DNA of 64,000 nt from Pedobacter zeae (GTDB lineage: Bacteria > Bacteroidota > Bacteroidia > Sphingobacteriales > Sphingobacteriaceae). Location: contig NZ_JACIEF010000001.1 in NCBI RefSeq assembly GCF_014196715.1, positions 850,872 to 914,871 on the forward strand, written 5' to 3'. This document shows, one piece after another, positions 23,276-33,274 of the stretch (the first letter of the stretch is position 1; the number at the start of each line of letters is the position of its first letter). The notes beneath the pieces were generated by a model that ran no database searches, had not been told where the DNA came from, and saw nothing but the letters and a program-made list of their open reading frames with translations. The position numbers were made by a program, and so were the translations under genes.

Positions 23276-23337
23276 CCCTAAACCCTAAACCCTAAACCCT
23301 AAACCCTAAACCCTAAACCCTAAACCCTAAACCCTAA
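23276..23337 (+). repeat. Telomere-like (CCCTAAA) tandem array, 8.9 copies
   Basis: Eight perfect CCCTAAA units followed by CCCTAA. The unit is the same as plant-type telomere DNA, but it sits in a bacterial spacer between two degenerate heptamer arrays, so it is best read as the youngest, still perfect part of a heptamer element. Confidence 0.97.
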
Positions 23338-23346
23338 CATTATAAA

Positions 23347-23403
23347 CCATTTTCCCTATTTTTACCTCATCCATCTTACATTTTAACATTTTACATCTAC
23401 ATG
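23347..23403 (+). repeat. Degenerate heptamer array (nnnACAT), right arm running into a start codon
   Basis: Units CATCCAT, CTTACAT, TTTAACAT (8 bp), TTTACAT and CTACATG follow each other up to and including the ATG of the thioesterase gene. They are largely the reverse complement of the units at 23101-23149. Confidence 0.65.
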
Positions 23404-23841
23404 GAGCCATCTTTAAGCGAACAGCGCCTCAGTTTTTTAAAGCGATCGATTGGCAAGGTCATTACCGATTCGCCATCTAATTTCATGAACTGGCTGGCCC
23501 CCGTATTGGTAAAGGCAGAATATGGTGTTTTGGTTTGTAGGTATACCATCCGTAAAGAGATGACCAATCCCTATCAGATTTTACATGGTGGTGTAACCGC
23601 AGGAATAATTGACGATCTGATCGGTGCTACGGTTTTTACCATGGGATTAAATGAACGCTATACTACGGTAAATAATTACATCGATTATTTTGCACCGGCA
23701 AGTGAAGGGGATGAAGTGCTCGCTGAAACTTCAATTGTTAAAAAAGGGCGGACGATATTAAATCTTCAGTGCGAAATATATTTACCCTCGAAAAAACGTT
23801 TAATAGCTAAAGGCTATTCGAACATGTTAAACATAGGTTAA
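23401..23841 (+). CDS. PaaI-type hotdog-fold thioesterase
   Basis: 146 aa, a single hotdog domain. The segment LHGGVTAGIIDDLIG is the HGG-type active-site helix of PaaI/YbgC-like acyl-CoA thioesterases, and NNYIDYFAPA is the conserved strand lining the acyl pocket. It is probably a cytoplasmic acyl-CoA thioesterase of unknown substrate. Its ATG is embedded in the last unit of a heptamer array, so the 5' leader is repeat DNA. Confidence 0.85.
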   Translation: MEPSLSEQRLSFLKRSIGKVITDSPSNFMNWLAPVLVKAEYGVLVCRYTIRKEMTNPYQILHGGVTAGIIDDLIGATVFTMGLNERYTTVNNYIDYFAPASEGDEVLAETSIVKKGRTILNLQCEIYLPSKKRLIAKGYSNMLNIG

Positions 23842-23941
23842 GCCTTATGGCCGTGTTTAAGAATTAGTTGTTAATTCCTTTAAATTAACGAAACATTCTC
23901 TATTATAATTTGTTGTAGATTAACCAAAAATATAATGAGCC

Positions 23942-24178
23942 ATGTTAGAAAATTATTCAACCCTGCAATTTATAGTGAGAGGCAAAATTTTTAAAGGATT
24001 TTGCATGCGTATCCAAGATGATTTTCATGAAACCTATGCCGTTGTTTTAGATGGTTACCATTCTTTCTGTATCTGGCTGGATAACAAAAGTAAAAAATGG
24101 TGCGCTTCAAAAAATGCAGCCATTGATCCGGATGCTATTGACGAAATTATCAATAGGATTTCGCTTCCCGTTTCGTAA
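23942..24178 (+). CDS. Hypothetical protein, 78 aa
   Basis: Small, probably soluble protein without signal peptide or membrane span and with three cysteines. I do not recognise a family. A complete ORF with an ATG 100 bp after the thioesterase and a strong terminator just after its stop support a real gene. The pattern of beta-strand-like hydrophobic stretches and a C-terminal helix (DPDAIDEIINRI) suggests a compact alpha/beta fold. Confidence 0.6.
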   Translation: MLENYSTLQFIVRGKIFKGFCMRIQDDFHETYAVVLDGYHSFCIWLDNKSKKWCASKNAAIDPDAIDEIINRISLPVS

Positions 24179-24205
24179 TTTATTAATACATTTATTATAA
24201 TGCTC

Positions 24206-24245
24206 AAAAAAAACTCCATTTGTTTTTGTCAAATGGAGTTTTTTT
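24206..24245. terminator. Bidirectional intrinsic terminator
   Basis: Arms AAAAAAACTCCATTT and AAATGGAGTTTTTTT flank a 9-nt loop. The A-run and T-run make it usable from both sides, between the 78-aa gene (+) and the SpmA/SpmB-like gene (-). Confidence 0.85.
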
Positions 24246-24249
24246 ATAG

Positions 24250-25530
24250 TTATTTTATTCCTGGCCAAAAGAGGTAAGCCATGCTGATGGCAGTGATTAT
24301 TCCTACTAAATCAGCCAATAACATTGAACCGATTGCATAACGCGTATTTCTGATGCCAACAGCACCGAAATAAACAGCTACTACATAAAATGTGGTATCA
24401 GATGCTCCCTGGAATACACCGGATAACCTGCTCGCAAATGAATCCGGCCCATTGGCAATCATGGTACTTACCATCATACCCCTGGCCGCACCGCCACTCA
24501 ATGGCCTGATGAGCGCAGTGGGCAGTGCATCTACAAAACGGGTATCTGCGCCTAAAAAAATAAAGGCTTGTTTTATCCCATTCATAATCACATCGAAGGT
24601 TCCGCTGGTTCTTAACATGCATACAGCAACCAAGATCCCAACTAAATAAGGGATAATTTTAATAGCCGTTTCAAATCCGCCTTTAGCGCCTTCAACAAAA
24701 GAATCAAAAATGTCTATTTTCTTGTAGAGTGCGCCAAGAACGATGAGCAAAAAAATGAGTAGAATAAGTCCGCCACTGAGCAGACCTGAAAAAGAAGTTA
24801 CACTTGCTGCATTTAAACGGCTCACGTACCATACAATTGCGGCAATTACAGCCGAAATGCCCAGAACCCAGCTTAATATAACCGGTTGCAAAAGATTTAT
24901 TTTCTGCTTAAAAGAAACGATCAGCATTGCCGCCATAGTACCTACAAAGGTTACAATCATACAGGGAATAAATATATCGGTAGGATCCTGCGCATTCTGA
25001 GTAGAGCGGATGGCAATTACACTTACCGGGATTAAACATAAACCCGCGGCATGAAGGCATAAAAACATAATCTGCGAATTGCTGGCTACATCTTTATTTG
25101 GATTCAATTCCTGTAAACTTTCCATGGCTTTGATTCCAAATGGAGTTGCGGCATTATCCAAACCCAATAAATTTGCCGAAAAGTTCATGATCATATGGCC
25201 CATAGAAGGGTGGCCTTTGGGTACTTCAGGAAAAAGCTTTGAAAAAAAAGGACTGATAATCCTCGATAATAAACGAATGCCACCTGCTTTTTCTGCAATA
25301 GACATAAAACCCATAAACAGGGCCAATGTACCCACCAGCTCGATACAAAGTTTTACAGCAATGGAACAGGTTTGAATGATCCCGTCCAGTTTAAGTGGAT
25401 TTGCCGGATCATCAGATTTCCCGATAACCATCCAGTTAAAAATGTCGCTTTGCCCGAAGAAAAAGCATTTAATACAAGCTACAACAATAGCTACGATAAT
25501 AAAACCCGACCATATCCTGCTTAATGCCAT
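24250..25530 (-). CDS. SpmA/SpmB-like nucleoside-recognition (Gate) domain membrane protein
   Basis: 426 aa, about ten membrane spans. It looks like a fusion of the two spore maturation proteins SpmA and SpmB, each carrying a nucleoside-recognition (Gate) domain; the first half has NLLGLDNAATPFGI and the second GASDTTFYVVAVYFG, both typical. Such fusions are widespread in non-sporulating Bacteroidota, where their role is unknown, so a transport role is only a guess. The S9 peptidase gene lies upstream on the same strand, separated by a 261-bp spacer with heptamer repeats. Confidence 0.85.
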   Translation of the reverse strand: MALSRIWSGFIIVAIVVACIKCFFFGQSDIFNWMVIGKSDDPANPLKLDGIIQTCSIAVKLCIELVGTLALFMGFMSIAEKAGGIRLLSRIISPFFSKLFPEVPKGHPSMGHMIMNFSANLLGLDNAATPFGIKAMESLQELNPNKDVASNSQIMFLCLHAAGLCLIPVSVIAIRSTQNAQDPTDIFIPCMIVTFVGTMAAMLIVSFKQKINLLQPVILSWVLGISAVIAAIVWYVSRLNAASVTSFSGLLSGGLILLIFLLIVLGALYKKIDIFDSFVEGAKGGFETAIKIIPYLVGILVAVCMLRTSGTFDVIMNGIKQAFIFLGADTRFVDALPTALIRPLSGGAARGMMVSTMIANGPDSFASRLSGVFQGASDTTFYVVAVYFGAVGIRNTRYAIGSMLLADLVGIITAISMAYLFWPGIK

Positions 25531-25603
25531 TAGTTTATTTGTTTTTTGATGCGTGAAAATAGCTTTTTAAACCCAAATTTCATAGAAGAGAGTTGGGGTT
25601 AAT

Positions 25604-25631
25604 AGTCAATTGTCAGGGATTGGATAGCCGG
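25604..25631 (+). repeat. Short degenerate heptamer stretch
   Basis: AGTCAAT, TGTCAGG, GATTGGA and TAGCCGG follow in 7-bp phase. Units are poorly conserved, so this is included only because a clearer array of similar sequence starts 90 bp further on. Confidence 0.35.
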
Positions 25632-25721
25632 GATTTTTAAACAATATTCTGCAAATTGTAAGGCCATCGGTCATGAACTATAAAACAATGCACCGTTAGG
25701 CTATCAAACCCGTAACAAAAA

Positions 25722-25775
25722 AGTCCATAGCCAATAGTACCCGACTATCAAACTATGGACTAAAGACTGCGGTCT
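25722..25775 (+). repeat. Heptamer array with inverted halves
   Basis: Left units AGTCCAT, AGCCAAT and AGTACCC are followed by ACT-anchored units at 25744, 25752, 25759 and 25766 (spacing 8, 7, 7). AGTCCATAG (25722-25730) and CTATGGACT (25753-25761) are perfect inverted arms, with ATAGT/ACTAT pairing inside them. Confidence 0.65.
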
Positions 25776-25791
25776 CCCGGCGCTGAGCTAA

Positions 25792-28650
25792 CTAAGGTTT
25801 CTCATCAGTTAACTCAAAGCCCCAGGTTTTTCCTTTTTCGGTTGCTGGTATTCCACTTGTCATCCAAACGGGCGCTTTTGCACCTTTTAAATAATAATCG
25901 AAGAACTGCTGCTCGCGAATCTGGATATCCTTGCGGTTTTGGCGCTGAACAAGGTTGTGTGCTTCACCATTATAGTTTAACATCCAAACCGGTTTGCCTA
26001 AACGGCGCAGGGCGGTAAACATTTCTATGCCCTGGTACCATGGCACAGCGCCATCAGCATCGTTTGCCATTACTACAACTGGTGTATTTACTTTCGGGAA
26101 CATAAACAATGGAGAATTTTCAATGTACAACTCAGGTTTTTCCCAAAGCGTAGCACCGATACGGCTTTGCGTTTTTTCATACTGGAACTGACGGTTTACA
26201 CCGCTTTCCCAACGGATACCACCATAAGCAGAAGTCATATTGGCAACCGGTGCGCCCGCCCAGGCAGCGGCATACATATTATTTTGGGTAATCAGGTAAG
26301 CCACCTGGTAACCGCCCCAGCTTTGACCCTGGATACCAATTTTAGTGCCATCTACCCAACTGTTTTTCTTCAGATTTTCTACACCGGAATTGATAAACTC
26401 AACTGCAGATTTACCCGGATGACCAATTTCATAACTTATATCCGGTGCGAAAACCAAATAACCGTTACTGACAAAATAAGAGATATTTAAACGTGATGGA
26501 GTAGGAGCAGGTGCCTGGTAAGTATATAAACCATCGCTAAGTTTCTCATAGAAATACGCTATCATCGGGTATTTCTTGTTTGGATCGAAATTTTCAGGTT
26601 TATATAAAATACCCTCTGCTTTATAACCCTTTGGAGTAGTCCATTTTACCAGCTCTGCAGTTCCCCAGTTATAATTTTGTTGTTGAGGATTGGTATTGCT
26701 TAATTTGGTTTCTGTTTTAAAATCGGTGGTAACGTAAACATTCGGCGATTCTACATAATTCGCTTTATCATAAATGTAAACATCGGCATCTTTAGCTTTA
26801 ATCAGGTTTGAATATTTAAATTTAGCCATGATCACCAGTTCCGGTGCTTTAACTGAACCAACGTTGGTGCGATAAAAACCATTTTCTTTGGTTACGTTGT
26901 TAAAACCATCTAACCAAACCACTTCATTTGATTTTACAAATTTACTATCTGCATTGCGTTCAAACCTGTTTTCCGGCTGAAGCCTTTCGTAACGGAAAGT
27001 TAGGTTATTGGCCCTTCCAAAGCCTGCAGTAATATTTTTTGGTGCGGTTTTTCCATCAGGAGAGAACGACCAGATATCGTATTTATCGTAAATTAATACC
27101 GCTTTATCGCCCTCAGTCCAGGTCGCTAAACCATAAGCAGAAGGCAAATCAGGTACATCATTTTCTTCATCAACAAATTTTTCTGTCAGCCCGGCTGTTA
27201 GTACGGTTACTTTGCCTGTGGCTATGCTGTAGGTATTCCAGCTGCCCGCTTTTCTATCAAAATACAACACATAGTTACCGCCCGGAGAAGCCATTGCATA
27301 ACCGCTTAAATTATCAATGATTTTCTTTTTCTGGCCATTCTTAGTATCAACCAAATAATAATCTTTCGTAGTAGAACCGCTCCATTGCGATTCGATCCTG
27401 CGGCCAAAGTCGGTAGAGGCCAAAACAAAGTTGGCATCACCTTCGGCTATCAGATTGGCATCTGGTAGTTTTAAATCTGTTAGGGGGATTACTTTGGGAT
27501 CGCTGCTGTACACATCTATAACAGATAAATAGCTTTTTTTGCTGTCTCTATCTGCATTTTTAAGCTGCATTGGCTGTAAATAGTCATCTTTATAATTCCA
27601 AACATCAACTTTTGCCACTTCAAAATCAACAATCGTGGTATCCTTTGGCTTTTTAACCGGAGAGATACCAAAAAATAATTTCTTGCCATCTTTGCTGAAA
27701 GTGATTTTTCCATCGCCGTTAACCGACCATTTTGTTGGTAAGCCAGGCATATCAAAATCAACTAAAATCTGTGCGGTATCAAGCGTTAGCGAATTATAAT
27801 AAATGTTATAATCTTTTATTTCCTGTTTCTCAGGGCTTTGTTCACCTACAAAAGCCAGGTGCTCGCTTTCCTCATCAAACGTAAAGTTTTTGAAACTTCC
27901 TTTGCCTTTGATCAGGGTTTTAAGGGTGCCTTTGTCAGTATTCAATAAAAATACACCTTGTGGTGCTGTTTTATCCTTTTTAGATCCGCTACAGGCAAAA
28001 ACCAGTTGTTTACCATCCTTACTGAAATAATAATCGGTAACGAACTTATAGGTTTTTTCTGTTCCGGTTAAAAGGTTCCTGACAACCAGATCGGTTCCTT
28101 CTTCAGTTTTGTTTTTGGCAGTAGGTTCATCGTCTGCAAAATCAGATTCGCTATCTTTTTTCTCGGCAGGTTTTATTGCTTTTTTTGCCGTATCGGGTTT
28201 TTCGGTTAAATAAGCGATAACCCCCGAGCCTTCTTCAGGAAACTTAAATGATTTTACTCTTGCTACCTTTGTAACAGCATTGGTAGCGAGATTGGCAATA
28301 CCCAATGTGTCTTTTGGTAATTCATCAGGTTTTTTCTTTTTTATTTTAGCCTGACGTAAATCTTTATTCAAAGGACGGATAGTGAAGGCTGCAAATTTAG
28401 AATCGTTGCTGAACTGCGCATTCATCCCTCTCGGGATGTTCAGTTTTGCATTGGTTTTGATATTGGTAAGGTAAAGTTGCGCATCGCCTTCTTGCTGCAG
28501 GATGCTGTACATAGCCCAAACGCCATTGTTGGATAATTGCTTTGCACCTACCGATTCCCAGGTGTCGTACACCGTGTGATTTAATGGTTTCTTTTGTGCG
28601 TAGGCAAAGCTGACAACGAAAAACAGAATAATTGTTAGTCTCTTTTGCAT
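25792..28650 (-). CDS. S9 family peptidase (prolyl oligopeptidase-like)
   Basis: 952 aa, exported (signal peptide to FAYAQ). A long beta-propeller region (about 40-660) precedes the alpha/beta-hydrolase domain. The nucleophile Ser777 is in GQSWGGY, the charge-relay Asp is in the NDADG segment and His in GEAHN. A lysine- and glutamate-rich, low-complexity insert (about residues 155-190) sits in the propeller. It belongs to the large dipeptidyl-peptidase-like S9 enzymes that degrade peptides in the periplasm of Bacteroidota. Exact cleavage preference is unknown. Confidence 0.9.
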   Translation of the reverse strand: MQKRLTIILFFVVSFAYAQKKPLNHTVYDTWESVGAKQLSNNGVWAMYSILQQEGDAQLYLTNIKTNAKLNIPRGMNAQFSNDSKFAAFTIRPLNKDLRQAKIKKKKPDELPKDTLGIANLATNAVTKVARVKSFKFPEEGSGVIAYLTEKPDTAKKAIKPAEKKDSESDFADDEPTAKNKTEEGTDLVVRNLLTGTEKTYKFVTDYYFSKDGKQLVFACSGSKKDKTAPQGVFLLNTDKGTLKTLIKGKGSFKNFTFDEESEHLAFVGEQSPEKQEIKDYNIYYNSLTLDTAQILVDFDMPGLPTKWSVNGDGKITFSKDGKKLFFGISPVKKPKDTTIVDFEVAKVDVWNYKDDYLQPMQLKNADRDSKKSYLSVIDVYSSDPKVIPLTDLKLPDANLIAEGDANFVLASTDFGRRIESQWSGSTTKDYYLVDTKNGQKKKIIDNLSGYAMASPGGNYVLYFDRKAGSWNTYSIATGKVTVLTAGLTEKFVDEENDVPDLPSAYGLATWTEGDKAVLIYDKYDIWSFSPDGKTAPKNITAGFGRANNLTFRYERLQPENRFERNADSKFVKSNEVVWLDGFNNVTKENGFYRTNVGSVKAPELVIMAKFKYSNLIKAKDADVYIYDKANYVESPNVYVTTDFKTETKLSNTNPQQQNYNWGTAELVKWTTPKGYKAEGILYKPENFDPNKKYPMIAYFYEKLSDGLYTYQAPAPTPSRLNISYFVSNGYLVFAPDISYEIGHPGKSAVEFINSGVENLKKNSWVDGTKIGIQGQSWGGYQVAYLITQNNMYAAAWAGAPVANMTSAYGGIRWESGVNRQFQYEKTQSRIGATLWEKPELYIENSPLFMFPKVNTPVVVMANDADGAVPWYQGIEMFTALRRLGKPVWMLNYNGEAHNLVQRQNRKDIQIREQQFFDYYLKGAKAPVWMTSGIPATEKGKTWGFELTDEKP

Positions 28651-28786
28651 TTTGAAATGTTAAGTAATTTGCTGGTTCAGATTTAATCTCCTAAAATTGG
28701 AATTTTTTGGCTTATTAGGAAACGTGTATGCCAAATATTACAATTATAAGCGTTTTACCGTGATTTTCTAAAGAATATAATACGCC

Positions 28787-28830
28787 CGGCAATGCCGTCA
28801 TTTCGAGCGAAGGAGATGACGACTGTCTAT
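28787..28830. repeat. REP-like intergenic repeat remnant
   Basis: The segment around CGTCATTTCGAGCGAAGGAG and ATGACG has CGTCAT/ATGACG inverted ends. Wording of this type (GTCATTTCGAGCG...) recurs between genes in many Bacteroidota, so I call it a REP-like remnant from memory. Confidence 0.45.
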
Positions 28831-28856
28831 TTTGCTCCAGGCTCCCCCAAACTAAA

Positions 28857-28887
28857 AATCCCCGGTCACGTTAAGTAACCGGGGATT
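28857..28887 (-). terminator. Intrinsic terminator after yidC
   Basis: AATCCCCGGT pairs with ACCGGGGATT. Read on the minus strand the hairpin is followed by a TTTTTAG run, 20 bp past the yidC stop. Confidence 0.85.
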
Positions 28888-28906
28888 CTATCATTTAAAA
28901 GCAAAA

Positions 28907-30706
28907 TTATTTTTTAGCTTGTTGCTGTTGTTGCTGACGCATATAATCATCTAAACGCTGTTGAAATTTAGATTTTTTCTTTTTCTCATCAACTGGTCTG
29001 GCTTTATTCTGTTGAATTAAAGCATGGATTTTCTCATCATCAACCATTTTACGGATCAGGAACTGCTGTCCGAACGTCATTAAGTTGGCTAAGAAGTAAT
29101 AATAGTTCAATCCGGCCGGATAGCTATTTAATACCCCTAAGAAAATAATTGGCATGATATAACCAATGTATTTCATCTGACCGGTAGCTCCAGAAACCTG
29201 GTTATTGAAATAAGTCATGATCAGGGTCGAAACGGTCATCAATACACACATTAAGCTCAGGTGATCGCCAATGAACGGAATTTTAACCCCAAACCTGATA
29301 AATTCATCGTAAGTTGATAAATCTTTCATCCAAAGGAAACTCTCTCCGCGTAACTCGAACAAGTTAGGGAAGAAGAAGAAAAAGGCCATAACCAAAGGCA
29401 ATTGTAATACCATCGGTAAACATCCTCCCAATGGGTTTACGCCTGCTTTCTTATATAATTTTAAATATTCCTGCTGAACCAGTGTTGGGTTATCTTCGCC
29501 TACTTTAGCTTTAATTTCGTCCATTTCTGGCTTTAAAACCCTCATTTTAGCCATAGATAAATATGACTTGTAGGTAAGTGGTGATAAAGCAAGTTTTAAC
29601 AAGATGGTTAGTACCAGGATGATCAAACCGTAGTTCCAGTTAAAGCTGTTTAAAAAGTTAAATACAGGCAGTACAATGAAACGGTTAATGTATTTTAGTG
29701 GCCAGTAACCTAAATCTACCTGTTTTTCTAAATCGTATCCCTGTGCTTTTAAAGCAGAGAACTTATTGGTACCGAAATAGAATTCCATTTCATATACCTG
29801 GTTTGCAGTATGCGCATAAGGCAATTGCATATTGGCATCATAAAATTTCACCTGGCCTGGAGCGGTAGGGATTTTAACTTCCAGGCTTCCTTTTTCGAAT
29901 GCCTGTTTAGAAATTAATGAAGCCGAGAAAAAGTGCTGTTTAAAAGAAAACCATTGGATTTTACCTTTCGATAACTCTTCTTTCTCATCTTTTGCAACAC
30001 TTAAGTGGTTAACATCTCCATCCAAATATTTGTAGTATGGTGCAGAATAGCGGTGTTCACTTTCGATCGATTTTTCCTGCTGTAATAGGGTTGTCGCCCA
30101 GTTTAAGCCGATAGTATTACCGGCAATTACCTGTTGTAAACCAACTAAATTTACATTAAAGGCTACTTTGTTGCTCAACGGTTTTAGATCGTAAACATAT
30201 TCTACATAAGCATTGGCGCCATAGTTGGCACGCATGGTAACCGTGTTGCCGCTTTTGGTTGATGTAAAATATAAATCGTTGGTATTGATTACTTTACCGG
30301 CTGCATTTAAATTTAAACCAAACTTGTTCTCGCTGCCTGCAAATAAAATAAGCGGTTTGCCGGCAAAGGTTTTCTGGCCTTTAACTTCAACCGAAGTAAT
30401 TTTACCACCTTTATTACTTAAGGTAATCAGCAAATTTTCATTTTCTAAAACAGTATTGGCTTCAGTTCCCGTTAAAGCAGTACCAAAAGGGCCTTTTAAG
30501 GCTAAAGAATCGACAGCTGCATTAGCAATTGCAGCGGCTTTAGTGGTGTCTTTTTGTGCTGGTGTTACACCGGCTTTTTTCAAAGAATCCAGGCGTTCGG
30601 TTTCTTTGGCTTTTTTAATTTCAGCCTCACTGGGCCTAAAAAAGTAGAACGATCCTGCCAAAATGATCATGATCAGGAACAGTCCTGTAAAGGTATTTCT
30701 ATCCAT
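28907..30706 (-). CDS. yidC: Membrane protein insertase YidC
   Basis: 599 aa. An N-terminal membrane anchor is followed by a low-complexity linker, the large periplasmic YidC domain (about 70-340) and the conserved 60KD_IMP domain with five membrane spans (about 355-575). The C-terminus is basic and ends in a run of glutamines and lysines, as usual for ribosome contact. YidC inserts and folds inner-membrane proteins alone or with SecYEG. It follows pyrG by 20 bp on the same strand, an order common in Bacteroidota, and is closed by a hairpin terminator. Confidence 0.96.
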   Translation of the reverse strand: MDRNTFTGLFLIMIILAGSFYFFRPSEAEIKKAKETERLDSLKKAGVTPAQKDTTKAAAIANAAVDSLALKGPFGTALTGTEANTVLENENLLITLSNKGGKITSVEVKGQKTFAGKPLILFAGSENKFGLNLNAAGKVINTNDLYFTSTKSGNTVTMRANYGANAYVEYVYDLKPLSNKVAFNVNLVGLQQVIAGNTIGLNWATTLLQQEKSIESEHRYSAPYYKYLDGDVNHLSVAKDEKEELSKGKIQWFSFKQHFFSASLISKQAFEKGSLEVKIPTAPGQVKFYDANMQLPYAHTANQVYEMEFYFGTNKFSALKAQGYDLEKQVDLGYWPLKYINRFIVLPVFNFLNSFNWNYGLIILVLTILLKLALSPLTYKSYLSMAKMRVLKPEMDEIKAKVGEDNPTLVQQEYLKLYKKAGVNPLGGCLPMVLQLPLVMAFFFFFPNLFELRGESFLWMKDLSTYDEFIRFGVKIPFIGDHLSLMCVLMTVSTLIMTYFNNQVSGATGQMKYIGYIMPIIFLGVLNSYPAGLNYYYFLANLMTFGQQFLIRKMVDDEKIHALIQQNKARPVDEKKKKSKFQQRLDDYMRQQQQQQAKK

Positions 30707-30726
30707 TATTTATGTTTATACTGCTT

Positions 30727-32361
<1,635 letters not shown>

Positions 32362-32506
32362 TTAAGCAGGCTTTCTAGACCTGTTTAATTGTTTTTGTAC
32401 GGGATACAAAGATACAAAAAAATATCGCTCGTTTAAGCTACTTGTTTGAATATTTTTTAATTGAATTATAGCTCTGATATTGACTGTTTTAGGGAAAAAT
32501 GTTGCT

Positions 32507-33268
32507 TTAAAGTATCAGCGTATAAAGTTCTTTTTTAATATCTTCTACCTTTCTGGGGTTCTTTTTATCATCGTAACGCGTGTAAAGGTCGAGCATTTTT
32601 TTGAAATCTTTTTCCGTATCCGTTCTTTTTCCTTTTGCAGGAGGAGCAATGTTTAAGATCGGAACATTTTTCGCTTCAACCTTGGTAGCAAACCAGGTGG
32701 TGTTATAACGTGGTATAGCCAAACCCAATATCATGCCTGGTAAACCGGTAAATCCTTCCGGACCACCTTTTAATAAAATCTCGTCGGTATAAAAAGCCAC
32801 CACAGTAACAGAATCGTTTATTACTGTTATGGCTTTACGGCACTCATAACCTGCAATTTGGCGCACATCGTTCATGATTTTCCAACGGAGATGGGGGATG
32901 GTATCTTTTAAAATAAAATCTTCACCCGATATTAGTTTTCTTATTACCCTTGCATTTTTGCTGAAATCAGTATACAGCTCGTTCGTATTTTCACCTGCAA
33001 TAAAGAAGAAATTATTGTCGTTTAAGGTTTCTTTTGGTTTGATTTTGTAAATGGATGTGCTATCGTTAAAATTATAATCCCAGTTGGAAATCCTGTATTT
33101 ACTCATTTTATCCCTTGCATCGTCTGATATCCAGGTGTTAGAGGCCAATTGCTGCTTTTGATTGATCTTTTTTTCGAATGTTATTTTAGCACTTTTGATG
33201 AAAACAGTTTGCGCCTTTATTATTGTAACTGCAAAAAACAGCATCATTGTTAATCCTAAATGTTTCAT
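32507..33268 (-). CDS. GLPGLI family protein
   Basis: 253 aa with a signal peptide ending IIKAQ. The name-giving motif appears as FTGLPGMILGL near residue 180. GLPGLI proteins are secreted Bacteroidota proteins of unknown function that are often encoded beside a TonB-receptor-like outer-membrane protein. Here the receptor gene lies 6 bp upstream on the same strand, so the two are almost certainly co-transcribed. Confidence 0.9.
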   Translation of the reverse strand: MKHLGLTMMLFFAVTIIKAQTVFIKSAKITFEKKINQKQQLASNTWISDDARDKMSKYRISNWDYNFNDSTSIYKIKPKETLNDNNFFFIAGENTNELYTDFSKNARVIRKLISGEDFILKDTIPHLRWKIMNDVRQIAGYECRKAITVINDSVTVVAFYTDEILLKGGPEGFTGLPGMILGLAIPRYNTTWFATKVEAKNVPILNIAPPAKGKRTDTEKDFKKMLDLYTRYDDKKNPRKVEDIKKELYTLIL

Positions 33269-33274
33269 CTTCTG

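Noticed and set aside
23276..23337. Eukaryotic telomere or contaminating plant DNA
   Set aside because: The run is embedded between bacterial genes and inside a larger heptamer element whose arms match across it.
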